From: Thiohalocapsa sp. ML1
Lineage (GTDB): Bacteria > Pseudomonadota > Gammaproteobacteria > Chromatiales > Chromatiaceae
Assembly: GCF_001469165.1 (NCBI RefSeq)
Contig: NZ_JABX01000019.1
Location: 48,866-112,865, forward strand
Direction of reading: 5' to 3'
Length of the DNA: 64,000 bases
Shown: piece after piece, positions 55,736 to 64,000 of the stretch
Numbering within the stretch: position 1 is the first letter of the stretch
Layout of the letters: the number at the start of each line of letters is the position of its first letter
The notes under the pieces: model-generated
What the model was told of the DNA's origin: nothing
The model's input: only the letters and a program-made list of their open reading frames with translations
Database searches by the model: none
Position numbers and translations under genes: made by a program

Positions 55736-55930
55736 TCATCCGTGGCGGGAGCTCGGGGTAAGGTCGTCAGCCAAGGTGCAGCCGGCGTCGTAGGGGTGAC
55801 TCGGTGGTGGGCCGGGTACCGGCTTGGGGTGCTTTGCTCGTGCAAGCGTCAGCAGATCATAGGCCCGCTGCGCTTGGGTTTCGGAGACCCAGACTGCGCG
55901 CGCCGCTTGGGCGAGGTTGCTTGAGCGCCG
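55736..55930 (-). pseudogene. Possible C-terminal coding remnant
   Basis: The minus strand reads SNLAQAARAVWVSETQAQRA, YDLLTLARAKHPKPVPGPPP and SHPYDAGCTLADDLTPSSRH to a stop, with coding-like composition but no start and no recognised family. It may be the tail of a lost transposase or other gene. The rest of 55931-56125 shows nothing convincing and should hold the promoter of the second efflux operon. Confidence 0.25.
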
Positions 55931-56125
55931 GCATCGGCCGGCGGGACATCCATTGACGGGACGCGTTGTGCTTTTGTGCCGCTGCCCCGACTCTGTTCGC
56001 CATCTAGACCATTTGCCAACCGAAGAAAAGCTCGGCCGGTTACGGCACCGCCGCCGGTCTTTAGCACGTTCTTGCCCACTGCCGCCGCCACTCGCTCCAG
56101 CCAAGCATTCAACGAACAGCCAACC

Positions 56126-57433
56126 GTGCGCACAGCCCTGAAAATCCTCTTGCCGATCCTGGTGCTCGCCATCGGTGTCGGCGCCTTTCGTGTCCTCAAG
56201 TCCAGCCGCCCCGAGCAGCCCGCGCCCGAGGTGCAGGAACGCATCTGGCGCGTGGAGGTTGAGCGCGCGCAACCGCAGCGCCTGGCCCCGGAGCTGACGC
56301 TCTACGGTCGCGTCGAGACGCCGGACCTGCTCCGGGCCACCGCCTCCGCCGCCGCCTGGGTCATCGAGGTGGCCGTGCGCGACGGCGACCGCGTCGCCGC
56401 GGGCGATGTGCTGCTGCGCCTGGACGAGCGCGACTTCGCATCGCGTATCGCGCAGGTCGAGGCGCAGATCGCTGAGCTCCAAGCGCAGCTCGCGAGCGAG
56501 CGCAACCGCCACGACACCGACCGCCTGGCGCTGGAGCAGGAGCAGCGCCTGCTGACCCTCGCCCGCGACGCCGTCGCCCGCCAAGAGCGGCTCAAGACCC
56601 AGCGGGTCGGCGCCGAGCAGGCGCTCGACGAGGCCGAGCAGGCGGCGGTGCAGCGCGCGCTCGCGGTCACTAGCCGGGAGCAGAGCATGGCCGACCACCC
56701 CGCCCGGGTGCGCGCGCTGGAGGCCCGGCTCGCAAGCAACCAGGCCCGGCTTGACGAGCTGGAGCTCGAGTTCGAGCGGGCGACCATTCGCGCGCCCTAC
56801 GACGGCATCGTCAGCGGCGTCGACGTCACCGTGGGCGATCAGGTGGCGAAGGGCGCCGTGTTGGCGCGCATGTTCGCGCTCGACAGCCTGCAGGTGCGAG
56901 CCCGCATCCCGGCGCCGTACCAGGCGGAGCTGGTGACGGCGCTGGCCGGGCAGGGCAGTCTGCCGGCGACGGCCGCCATCGGCGACACGACGCTACCGCT
57001 CAAGCTCGCGCGCATCGCGGGCGAGGCCGGGCCGAGCGGCGTGGACGGGCTGTTCGAGGTCGCCGCGGACCCCGCGGCGCTGCGGCTGGGGCAGATGCTG
57101 ACGGTGAAGCTCGCGCGACCGGCCCGGGACGGCGTCGTCGCGGTGCCCTTCCGCGCGGTGTACGGCGGCGGGCGGCTCTACAAGTTGGAGGCCGGGCGTA
57201 TGGTGGGCGTCGATGTCGAGACGCTTGGTGCGCGCGCCGCGGCCGCCGGCGAGGAGCGCCTCCTAGTGCGCTCGCCGCAGCTCAAGGCCGGCGACCTCAT
57301 CGTCACCACCCATATGCCGAACGCCATCGAGGGGCTGCGCGTGGAGACGCTGGACGAGGGCCGCATGGCGCGGGCGCCCGCGCGGCCTGCTGCCGCTGCC
57401 CCTGATCGCGGCAAGACGCAGGCCGTGCAATGA
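56126..57433 (+). CDS. RND efflux periplasmic adaptor (second system)
   Basis: 435 residues from GTG, RTALKILLPILVLAIGVGAF giving a single N-terminal membrane anchor and no lipobox. A lipoyl-like half (ASAAAWVIEVAVRDGDRVAA), a long alpha-hairpin (QVEAQIAELQAQLASERNRH to DELELEFERA) and the second half TIRAPYDGIVSGVDVTVGDQ follow. The GTG start is chosen at the anchor; no clear ribosome-binding site was seen. It overlaps the transporter gene by 4 bases (ATGA). Confidence 0.9.
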   Translation: MRTALKILLPILVLAIGVGAFRVLKSSRPEQPAPEVQERIWRVEVERAQPQRLAPELTLYGRVETPDLLRATASAAAWVIEVAVRDGDRVAAGDVLLRLDERDFASRIAQVEAQIAELQAQLASERNRHDTDRLALEQEQRLLTLARDAVARQERLKTQRVGAEQALDEAEQAAVQRALAVTSREQSMADHPARVRALEARLASNQARLDELELEFERATIRAPYDGIVSGVDVTVGDQVAKGAVLARMFALDSLQVRARIPAPYQAELVTALAGQGSLPATAAIGDTTLPLKLARIAGEAGPSGVDGLFEVAADPAALRLGQMLTVKLARPARDGVVAVPFRAVYGGGRLYKLEAGRMVGVDVETLGARAAAAGEERLLVRSPQLKAGDLIVTTHMPNAIEGLRVETLDEGRMARAPARPAAAAPDRGKTQAVQ

Positions 57434-60400
57434 GCGACAGCCTACCCGTCGCCGGCACGCCCGAGCCCGAGCGCCCGCAGCCGCGTCGCCGGCAGCCGGC
57501 GATGCAGCATCAGGGCGACATCATCGGGCTCTTCGCGCACCACAAGGTCGCGGCGAACCTGCTGATGGTCATCATGCTCCTGGCCGGCGCCTTTGCGCTG
57601 GACCGGCTCAACGTGCAGTTTTTCCCGACCTTCGAGCTGGAGATCGTCCAGGTCCGCGTGGTCTGGAGCGGCGCCAGCGCCGAGGACGTCGAGGACGGTA
57701 TCACCGAGCCGCTGGAGCAGCGGCTTCGCAGCGTCGACAACCTGGACAAGATGACCAGCACCTCCAGCCAGGGCATCGCGGCCATCACGCTGGAGCTGAA
57801 AGAGGGCACCGACCCATTGCTGGCGCTGGACCAGGTGCGCCGCTTCGTCGATGAGTTCCGCAACTTCCCGCAGGACGCGGAGAAGCCGGAGGTATCGCTG
57901 CTGACGCGCTACGAGCAGGTGGCGCGGCTCCTGATCACGGGCCTGGACGACCCCGCCGAGATGCGCAATCTGGCCCGGCGCTTCGAGACGGAGCTCCTGG
58001 ACCGCGGCCTCGACAAGGTGGACATCAAGGGCCTGCCGGACGAGGAGATCGGCATCCAGGTGGCCACCGAGCAACTGGAGCAGTTGGAGCTGGGGCTCGG
58101 CGACATCGGCGATCGCGTCGGCGCCTTCAGCCGCGACCTGCCCGCCGGCGCCATCGGCCGCGGCGAGGGCGCGCGCGAGCTGCGCAGCCTGGACAAGCGC
58201 CGCGATGCGCTCGCGTTCCGCGATCTGCCGGTCAAGACCGGCGAGGAGCTCCGCGTCAACCTGGGCGACATCGCTGAGATCGAGCGCGCGCCGAGCGACA
58301 ACACCGTGCGCGTCAGCGTGGCCGGCAAACCCGCCGTGGAGATGATCGTGCAGCGGGCGGAGTCCGGCGACACGCTGAAGTCTGCCCGGACGCTGGCCGA
58401 CTGGCTGGACGAGACGCGCCCGACGCTGCCGCCGGGCGTCGAGCTTGAGATCTACGACGCCTCCTGGGAGCTGGTGCGCGATCGCATCATGCTGCTCGTG
58501 AACAACGGCGTCGGCGGTTTGGTGCTGGTGGTGCTGATCCTGTACCTGTTCCTCACCGGGCGCGTCGCGTTCTGGGTGGCCTGGGGCATTCCGGTGTCCT
58601 TCGCGGCGACGCTGTTCATCCTGTATCTGCTCGGCGGCAGCATCAACATGATCACGCTGTTCGCGCTGATCATGGCGCTCGGCATCATCGTGGACGACGC
58701 CATCGTCGTTGGCGAGGACGCCATGTCCCACTACCAGATGGGCGAGGACCCGCTGCTCGCCGCCGAGGGCGGTGCGCGGCGCATGCTGGCGCCGGTCATG
58801 GCCTCGTCGCTGACGACCATTGCCGCCTTCCTGCCGCTGATGCTCGTGGGCGGGCGCATCGGCAATATTCTCGGCGCCATCCCCATCGTCATCATCTGCG
58901 CGATTCTGGCATCGGTGGTGGAGAGCTTCCTGGTGCTGCCCGGGCACCTGCGCAACGCCTTTCTGCACACGCACAAGATCAAGCCTAACTCCTTGCGCGC
59001 GCGGCTCGACCAGGGTTTCGATGCCTTCCGCGACCGTGTCTTCCGGCCCGTGGCGAGCGCGGCGATCGGCCATCGCTTCACCACGGCCGCCGCCGCCTTG
59101 GCGCTGTTGCTGGTCGCCGTCGGGCTCATTGTAGGCGGTCGCATCGGCTTCACGTTCTTCCCGACCCCGGAATCCCAGATCATCAACGCCAACGTCACCT
59201 TCGTCGCCGGCACGCCGCGGGCGAGGGTGGATGCGTTTCTAACGCACCTGGAAGAGACGTTGCAGGCCACCGAGCAGGCGCTGATGGCGGACGGCAAGCA
59301 CGACGCGCTCATCACCGCGGTGGTCACCTACCACGGCTCCAAAAGCGAGGGTGGCGCCGCGGCGGACCAGCTCGGCGGGCTCACCGTGGAGCTCATCGAC
59401 GGCGACCGGCGCGACGTGCGCAATGTGGATTTCATCCAGGCCTGGCGCGAGCACATCGCGCTGCCGGCGGGGCTTGAGAACCTGAGCATCGCGTCGCGTC
59501 GCGTCGGCCCGCCGGGGCGGGACCTCACCGTGCGCTTGACGGGCGGCGACGCGACCCGACTTAAGGCCGCGGCGACCGAGCTCGCGGAGACGCTGTCGGC
59601 CATCGATGGCGTGCGCGAGGTCGAGGACGACATGGCCTACGGGCGCGAGCAGCTCATCTATTCGCTGACGCCGGCGGGCGAGGCGCTCGGGCTCACCGTC
59701 GCCGACCTGGGCCGGCAACTGCGCACGGCCTTCGACGGCCAGTTGGTGCAGATCTTCCAGGACGGTCCCGACGAGGTGGAGGTGCGTGTGCGTCTGCCGG
59801 AGGCGGAGCGGGGCAGCCTGGCGAGCCTGTACCGGCTCAACATTCGCACGCCGCAGGGCGAGTCCGTGCCGCTCACGGCGGTGGCCGAGTGGCGCTCGCG
59901 GCGCGGCTTCGAGGTGCTGCGGCACGCGGAGGGGCGGCTCGCGGTGGAGGTCACCGCCGACGTGGACGCGAACGTCAACAACGCTAACCGCATTGTCGAG
60001 TCACTGCAGGAAGGCGCGCTGCCGAGGCTGGAGCGCGACTACGGCATCCACTACTCGTTCGAGGGGCGCTCCGCGGACCAGCGGGACACGCTGTCCGACA
60101 TGCGCAAGGGCCTGCTGCTCGGGCTGATCCTGATCTATCTCATTCTCGCCTGGGTGTTCTCGTCCTACGGCTGGCCCATCGTCGTCATGGCCGTGATCCC
60201 GTTCGGCCTCACCGGCGCGCTGATTGGGCATTGGGCCATGGGCATCGACCTCACCATCCTGTCGCTGTTCGGCATGTTCGGCCTGTCCGGCATCGTCGTG
60301 AACGACAGCATCATCCTGGTGAGCTTCTATCAGCAGCTCCGCGAGGCCGGCATGGCCGTGCAGGAGGCGCTGGTGGAAGCCGCCTGCCAGCGCCTGCGCG

Positions 60401-60633
60401 CGGTCCTTCTGACCTCGCTCACCACCATCGCCGGCTTGACGCCGCTGTTGTTCGAGACGTCCTACCAGGCGCAGTTCCTGATCCCGATGGCGACGTCCAT
60501 CGCCTTCGGGCTCGGCTTCGCAACCGTGCTGGTGCTGCTCGTCATCCCATCGCTGCTGTCCATGCATGAGAGCGTGCACGGGCTCATGCAGCGGATGACG
60601 CGGAAGGAATCAGCGCCGGCGCCGAGCGCCTGA
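57430..60633 (+). CDS. RND-family transporter (second system)
   Basis: 1067 residues. DIIGLFAHHKVAANLLMVIM is TM1. The TM4 proton-relay pair lies in MALGIIVDDAIVVGEDAMSH near residue 420. GRIGFTFFPTPESQIINANV, then YSFEGRSADQRDTLSDMRKG and LFGMFGLSGIVVNDSIILVS complete both halves. This is an efflux RND of the AcrB superfamily; the long periplasmic loops and Q-x-H-q-m-G variants place it with less-studied members rather than AcrB itself. Coupled to the adaptor upstream. No outer-membrane channel gene is nearby. Confidence 0.94.
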   Translation: MSDSLPVAGTPEPERPQPRRRQPAMQHQGDIIGLFAHHKVAANLLMVIMLLAGAFALDRLNVQFFPTFELEIVQVRVVWSGASAEDVEDGITEPLEQRLRSVDNLDKMTSTSSQGIAAITLELKEGTDPLLALDQVRRFVDEFRNFPQDAEKPEVSLLTRYEQVARLLITGLDDPAEMRNLARRFETELLDRGLDKVDIKGLPDEEIGIQVATEQLEQLELGLGDIGDRVGAFSRDLPAGAIGRGEGARELRSLDKRRDALAFRDLPVKTGEELRVNLGDIAEIERAPSDNTVRVSVAGKPAVEMIVQRAESGDTLKSARTLADWLDETRPTLPPGVELEIYDASWELVRDRIMLLVNNGVGGLVLVVLILYLFLTGRVAFWVAWGIPVSFAATLFILYLLGGSINMITLFALIMALGIIVDDAIVVGEDAMSHYQMGEDPLLAAEGGARRMLAPVMASSLTTIAAFLPLMLVGGRIGNILGAIPIVIICAILASVVESFLVLPGHLRNAFLHTHKIKPNSLRARLDQGFDAFRDRVFRPVASAAIGHRFTTAAAALALLLVAVGLIVGGRIGFTFFPTPESQIINANVTFVAGTPRARVDAFLTHLEETLQATEQALMADGKHDALITAVVTYHGSKSEGGAAADQLGGLTVELIDGDRRDVRNVDFIQAWREHIALPAGLENLSIASRRVGPPGRDLTVRLTGGDATRLKAAATELAETLSAIDGVREVEDDMAYGREQLIYSLTPAGEALGLTVADLGRQLRTAFDGQLVQIFQDGPDEVEVRVRLPEAERGSLASLYRLNIRTPQGESVPLTAVAEWRSRRGFEVLRHAEGRLAVEVTADVDANVNNANRIVESLQEGALPRLERDYGIHYSFEGRSADQRDTLSDMRKGLLLGLILIYLILAWVFSSYGWPIVVMAVIPFGLTGALIGHWAMGIDLTILSLFGMFGLSGIVVNDSIILVSFYQQLREAGMAVQEALVEAACQRLRAVLLTSLTTIAGLTPLLFETSYQAQFLIPMATSIAFGLGFATVLVLLVIPSLLSMHESVHGLMQRMTRKESAPAPSA

Positions 60634-60657
60634 CGCGGAGGGGACTGAAGCTGGCCG

Positions 60658-60718
60658 AGGGCCGAGAGCCGAGGGTGTCCTTCCTGGCCCTTGGCCCTTG
60701 GCCCTTGGCCCTCATGCT
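60658..60718. repeat. Heptamer arrays GGCCGAG and TGGCCCT in inverted order
   Basis: GGCCGAGGGCCGAGAGCCGA followed after about 10 bases by four TGGCCCT heptamers. The first part is close to the reverse complement of the second, so the element can fold. It belongs to the heptamer family also seen at 29267-29296 and 31468-31517. Confidence 0.7.
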
Positions 60719-60791
60719 GACCTACCGCATTGCACGCAAGGGAGTTTGGGCGCAGCGTTGACCATCGGCCAATGCTACGGAGCAAGTCCTC

Positions 60792-61277
60792 ATGAATGCC
60801 GAAACCGACTTTCCATATTTGCGCAGTTCCCCCCTCACGTCCGGGCTCACCGACCAGCAGGTGCGGAGCCTTGCGGGCATCGCCTTCTGCCGCCGGCTCG
60901 AAGACGGCGAGGTGCTGATCGACGAGGGCAAGATCGACAACAGCCTGCACATCCTCGCCGAGGGCGGCATCGCCGTCACGCGGGATATGGGCAAGGGTGA
61001 GTACACCACCATCCATGTGCTGCGCACCGGCGACCTCGCCGGCGAGATGGGCTTCATCAGCGGCCGTCCGCACACGGCGACGCTGCGCTCGCTGGGTTGC
61101 ACGCAGGTGTGCAGCGTGGAGCGCGAGGCCTTCGAGGGGCTGATCGAGGAAGACCCCTGGCTGGTCTACCGCGTCATGCAGAACATCGTGCAGGTGAGCC
61201 AGGACATTCTGCGCCGCATGAACGCGCAGTACGTCGAGCTGACCAAGTACGTGTATCGCACGCACGCGGTGTTTTGA
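60792..61277 (+). CDS. Cyclic-nucleotide-binding domain protein
   Basis: 161 residues. A single cNMP-binding beta-roll: DGEVLIDEGKIDNSLHILAE, GGIAVTRDMGKGEYTTIHVL, GDLAGEMGFISGRPHTATLR with the phosphate-binding-cassette-like G-E-M-G-F...T-A-T, and a C-terminal helix (VQVSQDILRRMNAQYVELTK). No DNA-binding HTH follows, unlike Crp, so it is a stand-alone sensor or docking protein. No partner is obvious in its surroundings. Confidence 0.9.
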   Translation: MNAETDFPYLRSSPLTSGLTDQQVRSLAGIAFCRRLEDGEVLIDEGKIDNSLHILAEGGIAVTRDMGKGEYTTIHVLRTGDLAGEMGFISGRPHTATLRSLGCTQVCSVEREAFEGLIEEDPWLVYRVMQNIVQVSQDILRRMNAQYVELTKYVYRTHAVF

Positions 61278-61288
61278 TCGGGCGCGGA

Positions 61289-61345
61289 CTCCGCCGCGGG
61301 CCTCGATCCCGCGGCGGAGGCGGCCGACTCAAGTCGGCGTACCCG
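61289..61345. repeat. Strong hairpin plus reverse TTCAGTCGGC-type element, copy C3
   Basis: CTCCGCCGCGGG and CCCGCGGCGGAG form a 12-bp stem (61289-61319). It is followed by GGCCGACTCAAGTCGGCGTA, the reverse orientation of the C-family stem found at 4314 and 41616. It lies between the convergent cyclic-nucleotide-binding gene and rtcB, so it may act as a bidirectional 3' structure; no T-run is present. Confidence 0.6.
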
Positions 61346-61376
61346 GGTTGCTCGGGCATCGGGCGGCTGGACGCGC

Positions 61377-62567
61377 TCAGCCCTTCACCGTCAGCACCTG
61401 TTTCAGTGTGTGCACCACGTCCACCAGGTCCGTCTGGTTGGCCATCACGCTGTCGATGTCCTTGTAGGCGGCCGGAATCTCATCGAGCACGCCCTTGTCC
61501 TTGCGGCATTCGACGCCGCGCGTCTGCTCCTCCAAGTCCTTGCGTGTGAAGCGCCGCTTGGCCTCCCCGCGGCTCATGCGCCGGCCGGCACCGTGGGCGG
61601 AGGAGCAGAAGCTGTCCGGGTTGCCCAGTCCGCGCACGATGTAGGAGCGCGCGCCCATGCTGCCCGGGATAATGCCGAGCTCGCCCGGGCCTGCGCGGAT
61701 GGCGCCCTTGCGGGTCAGTAGCACGTCGCGTCCGAAGTGATGCTCGCGGGCGACGTAGTTGTGGTGGCACTCGATGGCCTCGTCCGTCAGCGCAAAGTCA
61801 GGCAGCCGGCCCAACGCCACCTGATGGCGCAGCGCGCCCAGGATCAGGCGCACCATCTGCCGGCGGTTCTCGAGCGCATAGTCCTGCGCCCAGCCGACGG
61901 CCGCCATGTAGTCGTGGAACAGCGGGCTGTCGTCCGGCAGCCAGGCCAGGTCGCGGTCCGGGGGCTGGAGGCCGCGGCGCAGCATTTCCTCCTTCGCCTG
62001 CTCGATGAAGAACTGGCCGATGCGGTTGCCGATGCCGCGCGAGCCCGAGTGCAGCATGATCCAGACGCGGTCGGACTCGTCCAGGCACAGCTCGATGAAG
62101 TGGTTGCCGCCGCCCAGGCTGCCGAGCTGGCTTTGCCAGCGGGCGTCGATGGCCGGGTACTTGGCCTGAATGCGCGCGAGCCCGGTCGCGACGCGCGCGA
62201 GGCCTTCTTCGCACCAGCGCCCGTCGGGGTGGCCGTTGAAGCCCACCGGTACATCGCGCTCGATCTGTGCCCGCAGCCCCGCCAGATTGTCCGGCAGTTG
62301 ATCTGCCGTCAGCGACAGCCGCAGCGCGTTCATGCCGCAGCCGATGTCCACGCCCACCGCCGCCGGCACGATGGCGCCGATGGTCGGGATCACCGAGCCC
62401 ACGGTCGCCCCGAGCCCCCAGTGCACGTCCGGCATGGCCGCGACGTGGTGGTGCACGAAGGGCAGGGAGGCCACATTGCGAAGCTGCGCCGTCGCGGCGG
62501 CGTCGATGTCGTCGGTGAAGACCTTGACCGGCACCTGGCCGTCTTCGATGGTTTGGCGGATGGGCAT
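61377..62567 (-). CDS. rtcB: RtcB-family RNA-splicing ligase
   Basis: 396 residues. The Mn/GTP site motifs are in order: VHHHVAAMPDVHWGLGATVG, GVDIGCGMNALRLSL with the metal-binding Cys, SLGGGNHFIELCLD, HSGSRGIGNRIGQ and the guanylated-His region CSSAHGAGRRMSRGEA. It joins RNA 2',3'-cyclic phosphate or 3'-phosphate ends to 5'-OH ends in RNA repair. The length fits the shorter RtcB class. No rtcA, rtcR or archease gene is nearby. Adjacent 62568-62970 shows no convincing gene. Confidence 0.96.
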   Translation of the reverse strand: MPIRQTIEDGQVPVKVFTDDIDAAATAQLRNVASLPFVHHHVAAMPDVHWGLGATVGSVIPTIGAIVPAAVGVDIGCGMNALRLSLTADQLPDNLAGLRAQIERDVPVGFNGHPDGRWCEEGLARVATGLARIQAKYPAIDARWQSQLGSLGGGNHFIELCLDESDRVWIMLHSGSRGIGNRIGQFFIEQAKEEMLRRGLQPPDRDLAWLPDDSPLFHDYMAAVGWAQDYALENRRQMVRLILGALRHQVALGRLPDFALTDEAIECHHNYVAREHHFGRDVLLTRKGAIRAGPGELGIIPGSMGARSYIVRGLGNPDSFCSSAHGAGRRMSRGEAKRRFTRKDLEEQTRGVECRKDKGVLDEIPAAYKDIDSVMANQTDLVDVVHTLKQVLTVKG

Positions 62568-62970
62568 GGGGTATCTGCGGTGGGCGGCGACGTCTGGCGA
62601 TACGCGGTTCGGTTGGGCTGCCGCCGGGCTCAGGGGGCAAAGGGTGAATCAGCCGACCTGAGCAACCCGCGGCGAAATGCGATCAGTTTGCGCCTTTTCG
62701 CGTCGGGAACGGCACTCTGCAATTCCCGATCGGATACAAGCAGACGCGAGTATCCTTCCGGGTCGAGACATCTGCGCTGTCCCGCTTTCTGACCGCCCCA
62801 GTGGCTGACCGCTCGGGAGTTGCTTGGCTGTCGGAGCGGCGCCAAGGGGTCGCGAGCGCGTTCCAGAGCCGCTTGCGCTGTCGGCCAACCCGCTCATCGA
62901 CCGGGTCACGTCTCGGATGGATCTCGACCCGCGGCGTTTCCGTCGCAGGCCGATGTCGCTCTAAATCGTT

Positions 62971-63367
62971 TCAGTCGGGGCGGGACTTGGATGTGACTTG
63001 GCGCAGAGGCAGACGGTGCAATCGGACTGACCGCGCGGTCACCGTCACCATAGCGCCGGCTTCGATCTGTTCTCCGATCCGCGCCAAAATCTGCGCGATC
63101 AAGGTCGCTGCCTCCGGGCCGCGCAAGCCTTCGCGTTCGATTGCGGATCACCGACGGGCCGCTGGCGCCGCTGATGGCCAGTAGCCGGTGGAAGTCCGAA
63201 TCGAGGGTGACGATGACGCGTCCCTGCTCCAGCGCTAAGGCCGCGATTTCCTCGTCGGTGGCGCGGCTGTAGCCGATGTCGGCGACGTGGCAGCCATCTG
63301 TGCCTTGATCCGCAAGACCCTGCACCGTGCTGCGCGGTAGGCCTTGGTCCAGGAGCAGCCTGATCAC
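62971..63367 (-). pseudogene. DUF5615 PIN-like toxin, frameshifted
   Basis: Starts MIRLLLDQGLPRSTVQGLAD, then GCHVADIGYSRATDEEIAAL and GRVIVTLDSDFHRLLAISGA with the PIN-like acidic residues. After SVIR (about 63140) a base change in AATCGAACG shifts the frame; the correct frame continues EREGLRGPEAATLIAQILAR, IGEQIEAGAMVTVTARSVRL and ends RQVTSKSRPD at 62971. The start overlaps the DUF433 stop by four bases. The toxin is probably inactive unless the shift is a sequencing error. Confidence 0.85.
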
Positions 63368-63597
63368 GCGGCGCCCAAATGGATGATCTGATCCTCAAGG
63401 TTCGAAGCCGCGAACTCGAGCGCCTGGCGGATATCGTCGTCCTCGAGCTCTGGGTATTCGCGTTTGAGCTCGGCGCGGTCCGGGTACAGGGCTGCAGCCT
63501 CGACCACGCGGCGCACGGTCAGACGCATGCCGCGGATACAGGGCTGGCCGTTCATCTGTTCCGGATCGATGGTGATACGGTCGAACGGGTCGCTCAA
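63364..63597 (-). CDS. DUF433 antitoxin-like protein
   Basis: 77 residues, MSDPFDRITIDPEQMNGQPC, then IRGMRLTVRRVVEAAALYPD and ELKREYPELEDDDIRQALEF. This is the DUF433 winged-HTH-like pattern (G-x-P-C-I-R-G-x-R). It forms the usual antitoxin of DUF433-DUF5615 pairs. GGAGGATGCACC lies just upstream. Translationally coupled to the toxin. The 63598-63800 stretch holds nothing recognisable. Confidence 0.9.
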   Translation of the reverse strand: MSDPFDRITIDPEQMNGQPCIRGMRLTVRRVVEAAALYPDRAELKREYPELEDDDIRQALEFAASNLEDQIIHLGAA

Positions 63598-63800
63598 GGT
63601 GCATCCTCCTATTTGTGATCAGCGCCGGAGACGCGCGGGCTGCTTGGCGGTCGTGCGCGTATCGATGGCTTTGTGTTTCCGGTCGCGGTGACCGAGGCAG
63701 CCGTGGGTCGTGCGCGGGTCGTCGCCATTGTCCGCCGGCGCACACTCGGTGGCGAAGAAGCCGAAAGTATCCAGGAACAAGTATCCAGGAACGGACCTTA

Positions 63801-64000
63801 TTATGCGGCTTCTCGCACGTGCATTTCGATGTGCAAGCCGGCCGCCGATGCCATGTTGACAAGCCCATCCAGGCTGAACAAGTTGATCTTACCGCGCACT
63901 AGGTCCGAAACACGAGGTTGCGTGACACCGAACAGTTCGGCGGCCTGGGCTTGGGTCAGGCCGGTGCGAGCAATTCGCTCCTTTAAAGCCATCATTAGTG
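63801..64000 (-). CDS. XRE-family HTH protein, N-terminus cut by window edge
   Basis: The minus strand reads MMALKERIARTGLTQAQAAE, LFGVTQPRVSDLVRGKINLF and SLDGLVNMASAAGLHIEMHV, a HigA/XRE DNA-binding domain with recognition helix VTQPRVSDLV. The two Met codons at 63995-63990 are probably internal, since the frame is open to the window end and relatives have about 30 more N-terminal residues. Usually paired with a RelE/HigB toxin, which would lie beyond the window. Confidence 0.82.
   Translation of the reverse strand, partial: LMMALKERIARTGLTQAQAAELFGVTQPRVSDLVRGKINLFSLDGLVNMASAAGLHIEMHVREAA

Noticed and set aside
62630..62909. Short minus-strand frames upstream of rtcB
   Set aside because: No ribosome-binding site, no family pattern, and several competing frames of equal quality; cannot be supported.

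Overview
The window is visibly GC-rich chromosomal DNA from an autotrophic gammaproteobacterium. A form II RuBisCO, a DAB-type bicarbonate uptake operon with its P-II protein, a complete Mrp Na+/H+ antiporter and many toxin-antitoxin (TA) relics together suggest a purple sulfur bacterium (Chromatiaceae-like, possibly salt-adapted). The taxonomic call is inference. No rRNA, tRNA or CRISPR array was seen.

Layout. (1) 1-5.4 kb: accessory DNA with a PIN gene, an XRE/ImmA regulator-protease, an ISAs1-family transposase, a ParDE locus with a dead toxin, a DUF4926 gene and a RelE/ParE-type pair. (2) 5.5-8.4 kb: a 974-residue ATPase made of two tandem NTPase units. (3) 8.5-12.1 kb: cbbM and its terminator, then a VapBC pair, then a decayed second copy of the cbbM neighbourhood. 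(4) 12.3-18.8 kb: a 159-bp near-perfect palindrome leading directly into dabB, a third membrane gene, dabA (split into two reading frames) and a P-II-like gene. (5) 18.8-21 kb: rsgA, a DUF4160/DUF2442 pair (the first frameshifted) and hairpin repeats. (6) 21.1-29.1 kb: a type I restriction locus (hsdM-hsdS-DUF4365-unknown-hsdR, minus strand) whose hsdM is destroyed by a 306-bp MITE-like insertion with 8-bp target duplications plus other lesions. (7) 29.5-31.2 kb: a transglutaminase-like gene coupled to an N-formylglutamate amidohydrolase-like gene. (8) 31.2-36.6 kb: repeat-rich DNA and sbcDC. (9) 37-41.6 kb: an RND efflux pair. (10) 41.9-45.8 kb: a graveyard of BrnTA loci and duplicated DUF4351/Rpn-type modules with tandem repeats. 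(11) 45.9-48.9 kb: a TRIC channel, a lipase-maturation-factor-like membrane protein and a putative molybdenum-cofactor carrier. (12) 49-54.8 kb: mrpA(B)CDEFG. (13) 54.9-60.6 kb: an unknown gene and a second RND pair. (14) 60.8-64 kb: a cyclic-nucleotide-binding protein, RtcB, a DUF5615/DUF433 TA pair (toxin frameshifted) and an XRE gene cut by the window end.

How it fits together: cbbM fixes CO2; DabAB (with the P-II-like protein as probable regulator) supplies inorganic carbon; Mrp would maintain ion gradients. The rest is a mosaic of defence, TA and efflux genes peppered with at least four dispersed repeat families. The most distinctive features are a hexamer-built hairpin repeat whose centre is inverted between copies, the MITE in hsdM, the long palindrome at the dab start, and the duplicated and decayed cbbM block.
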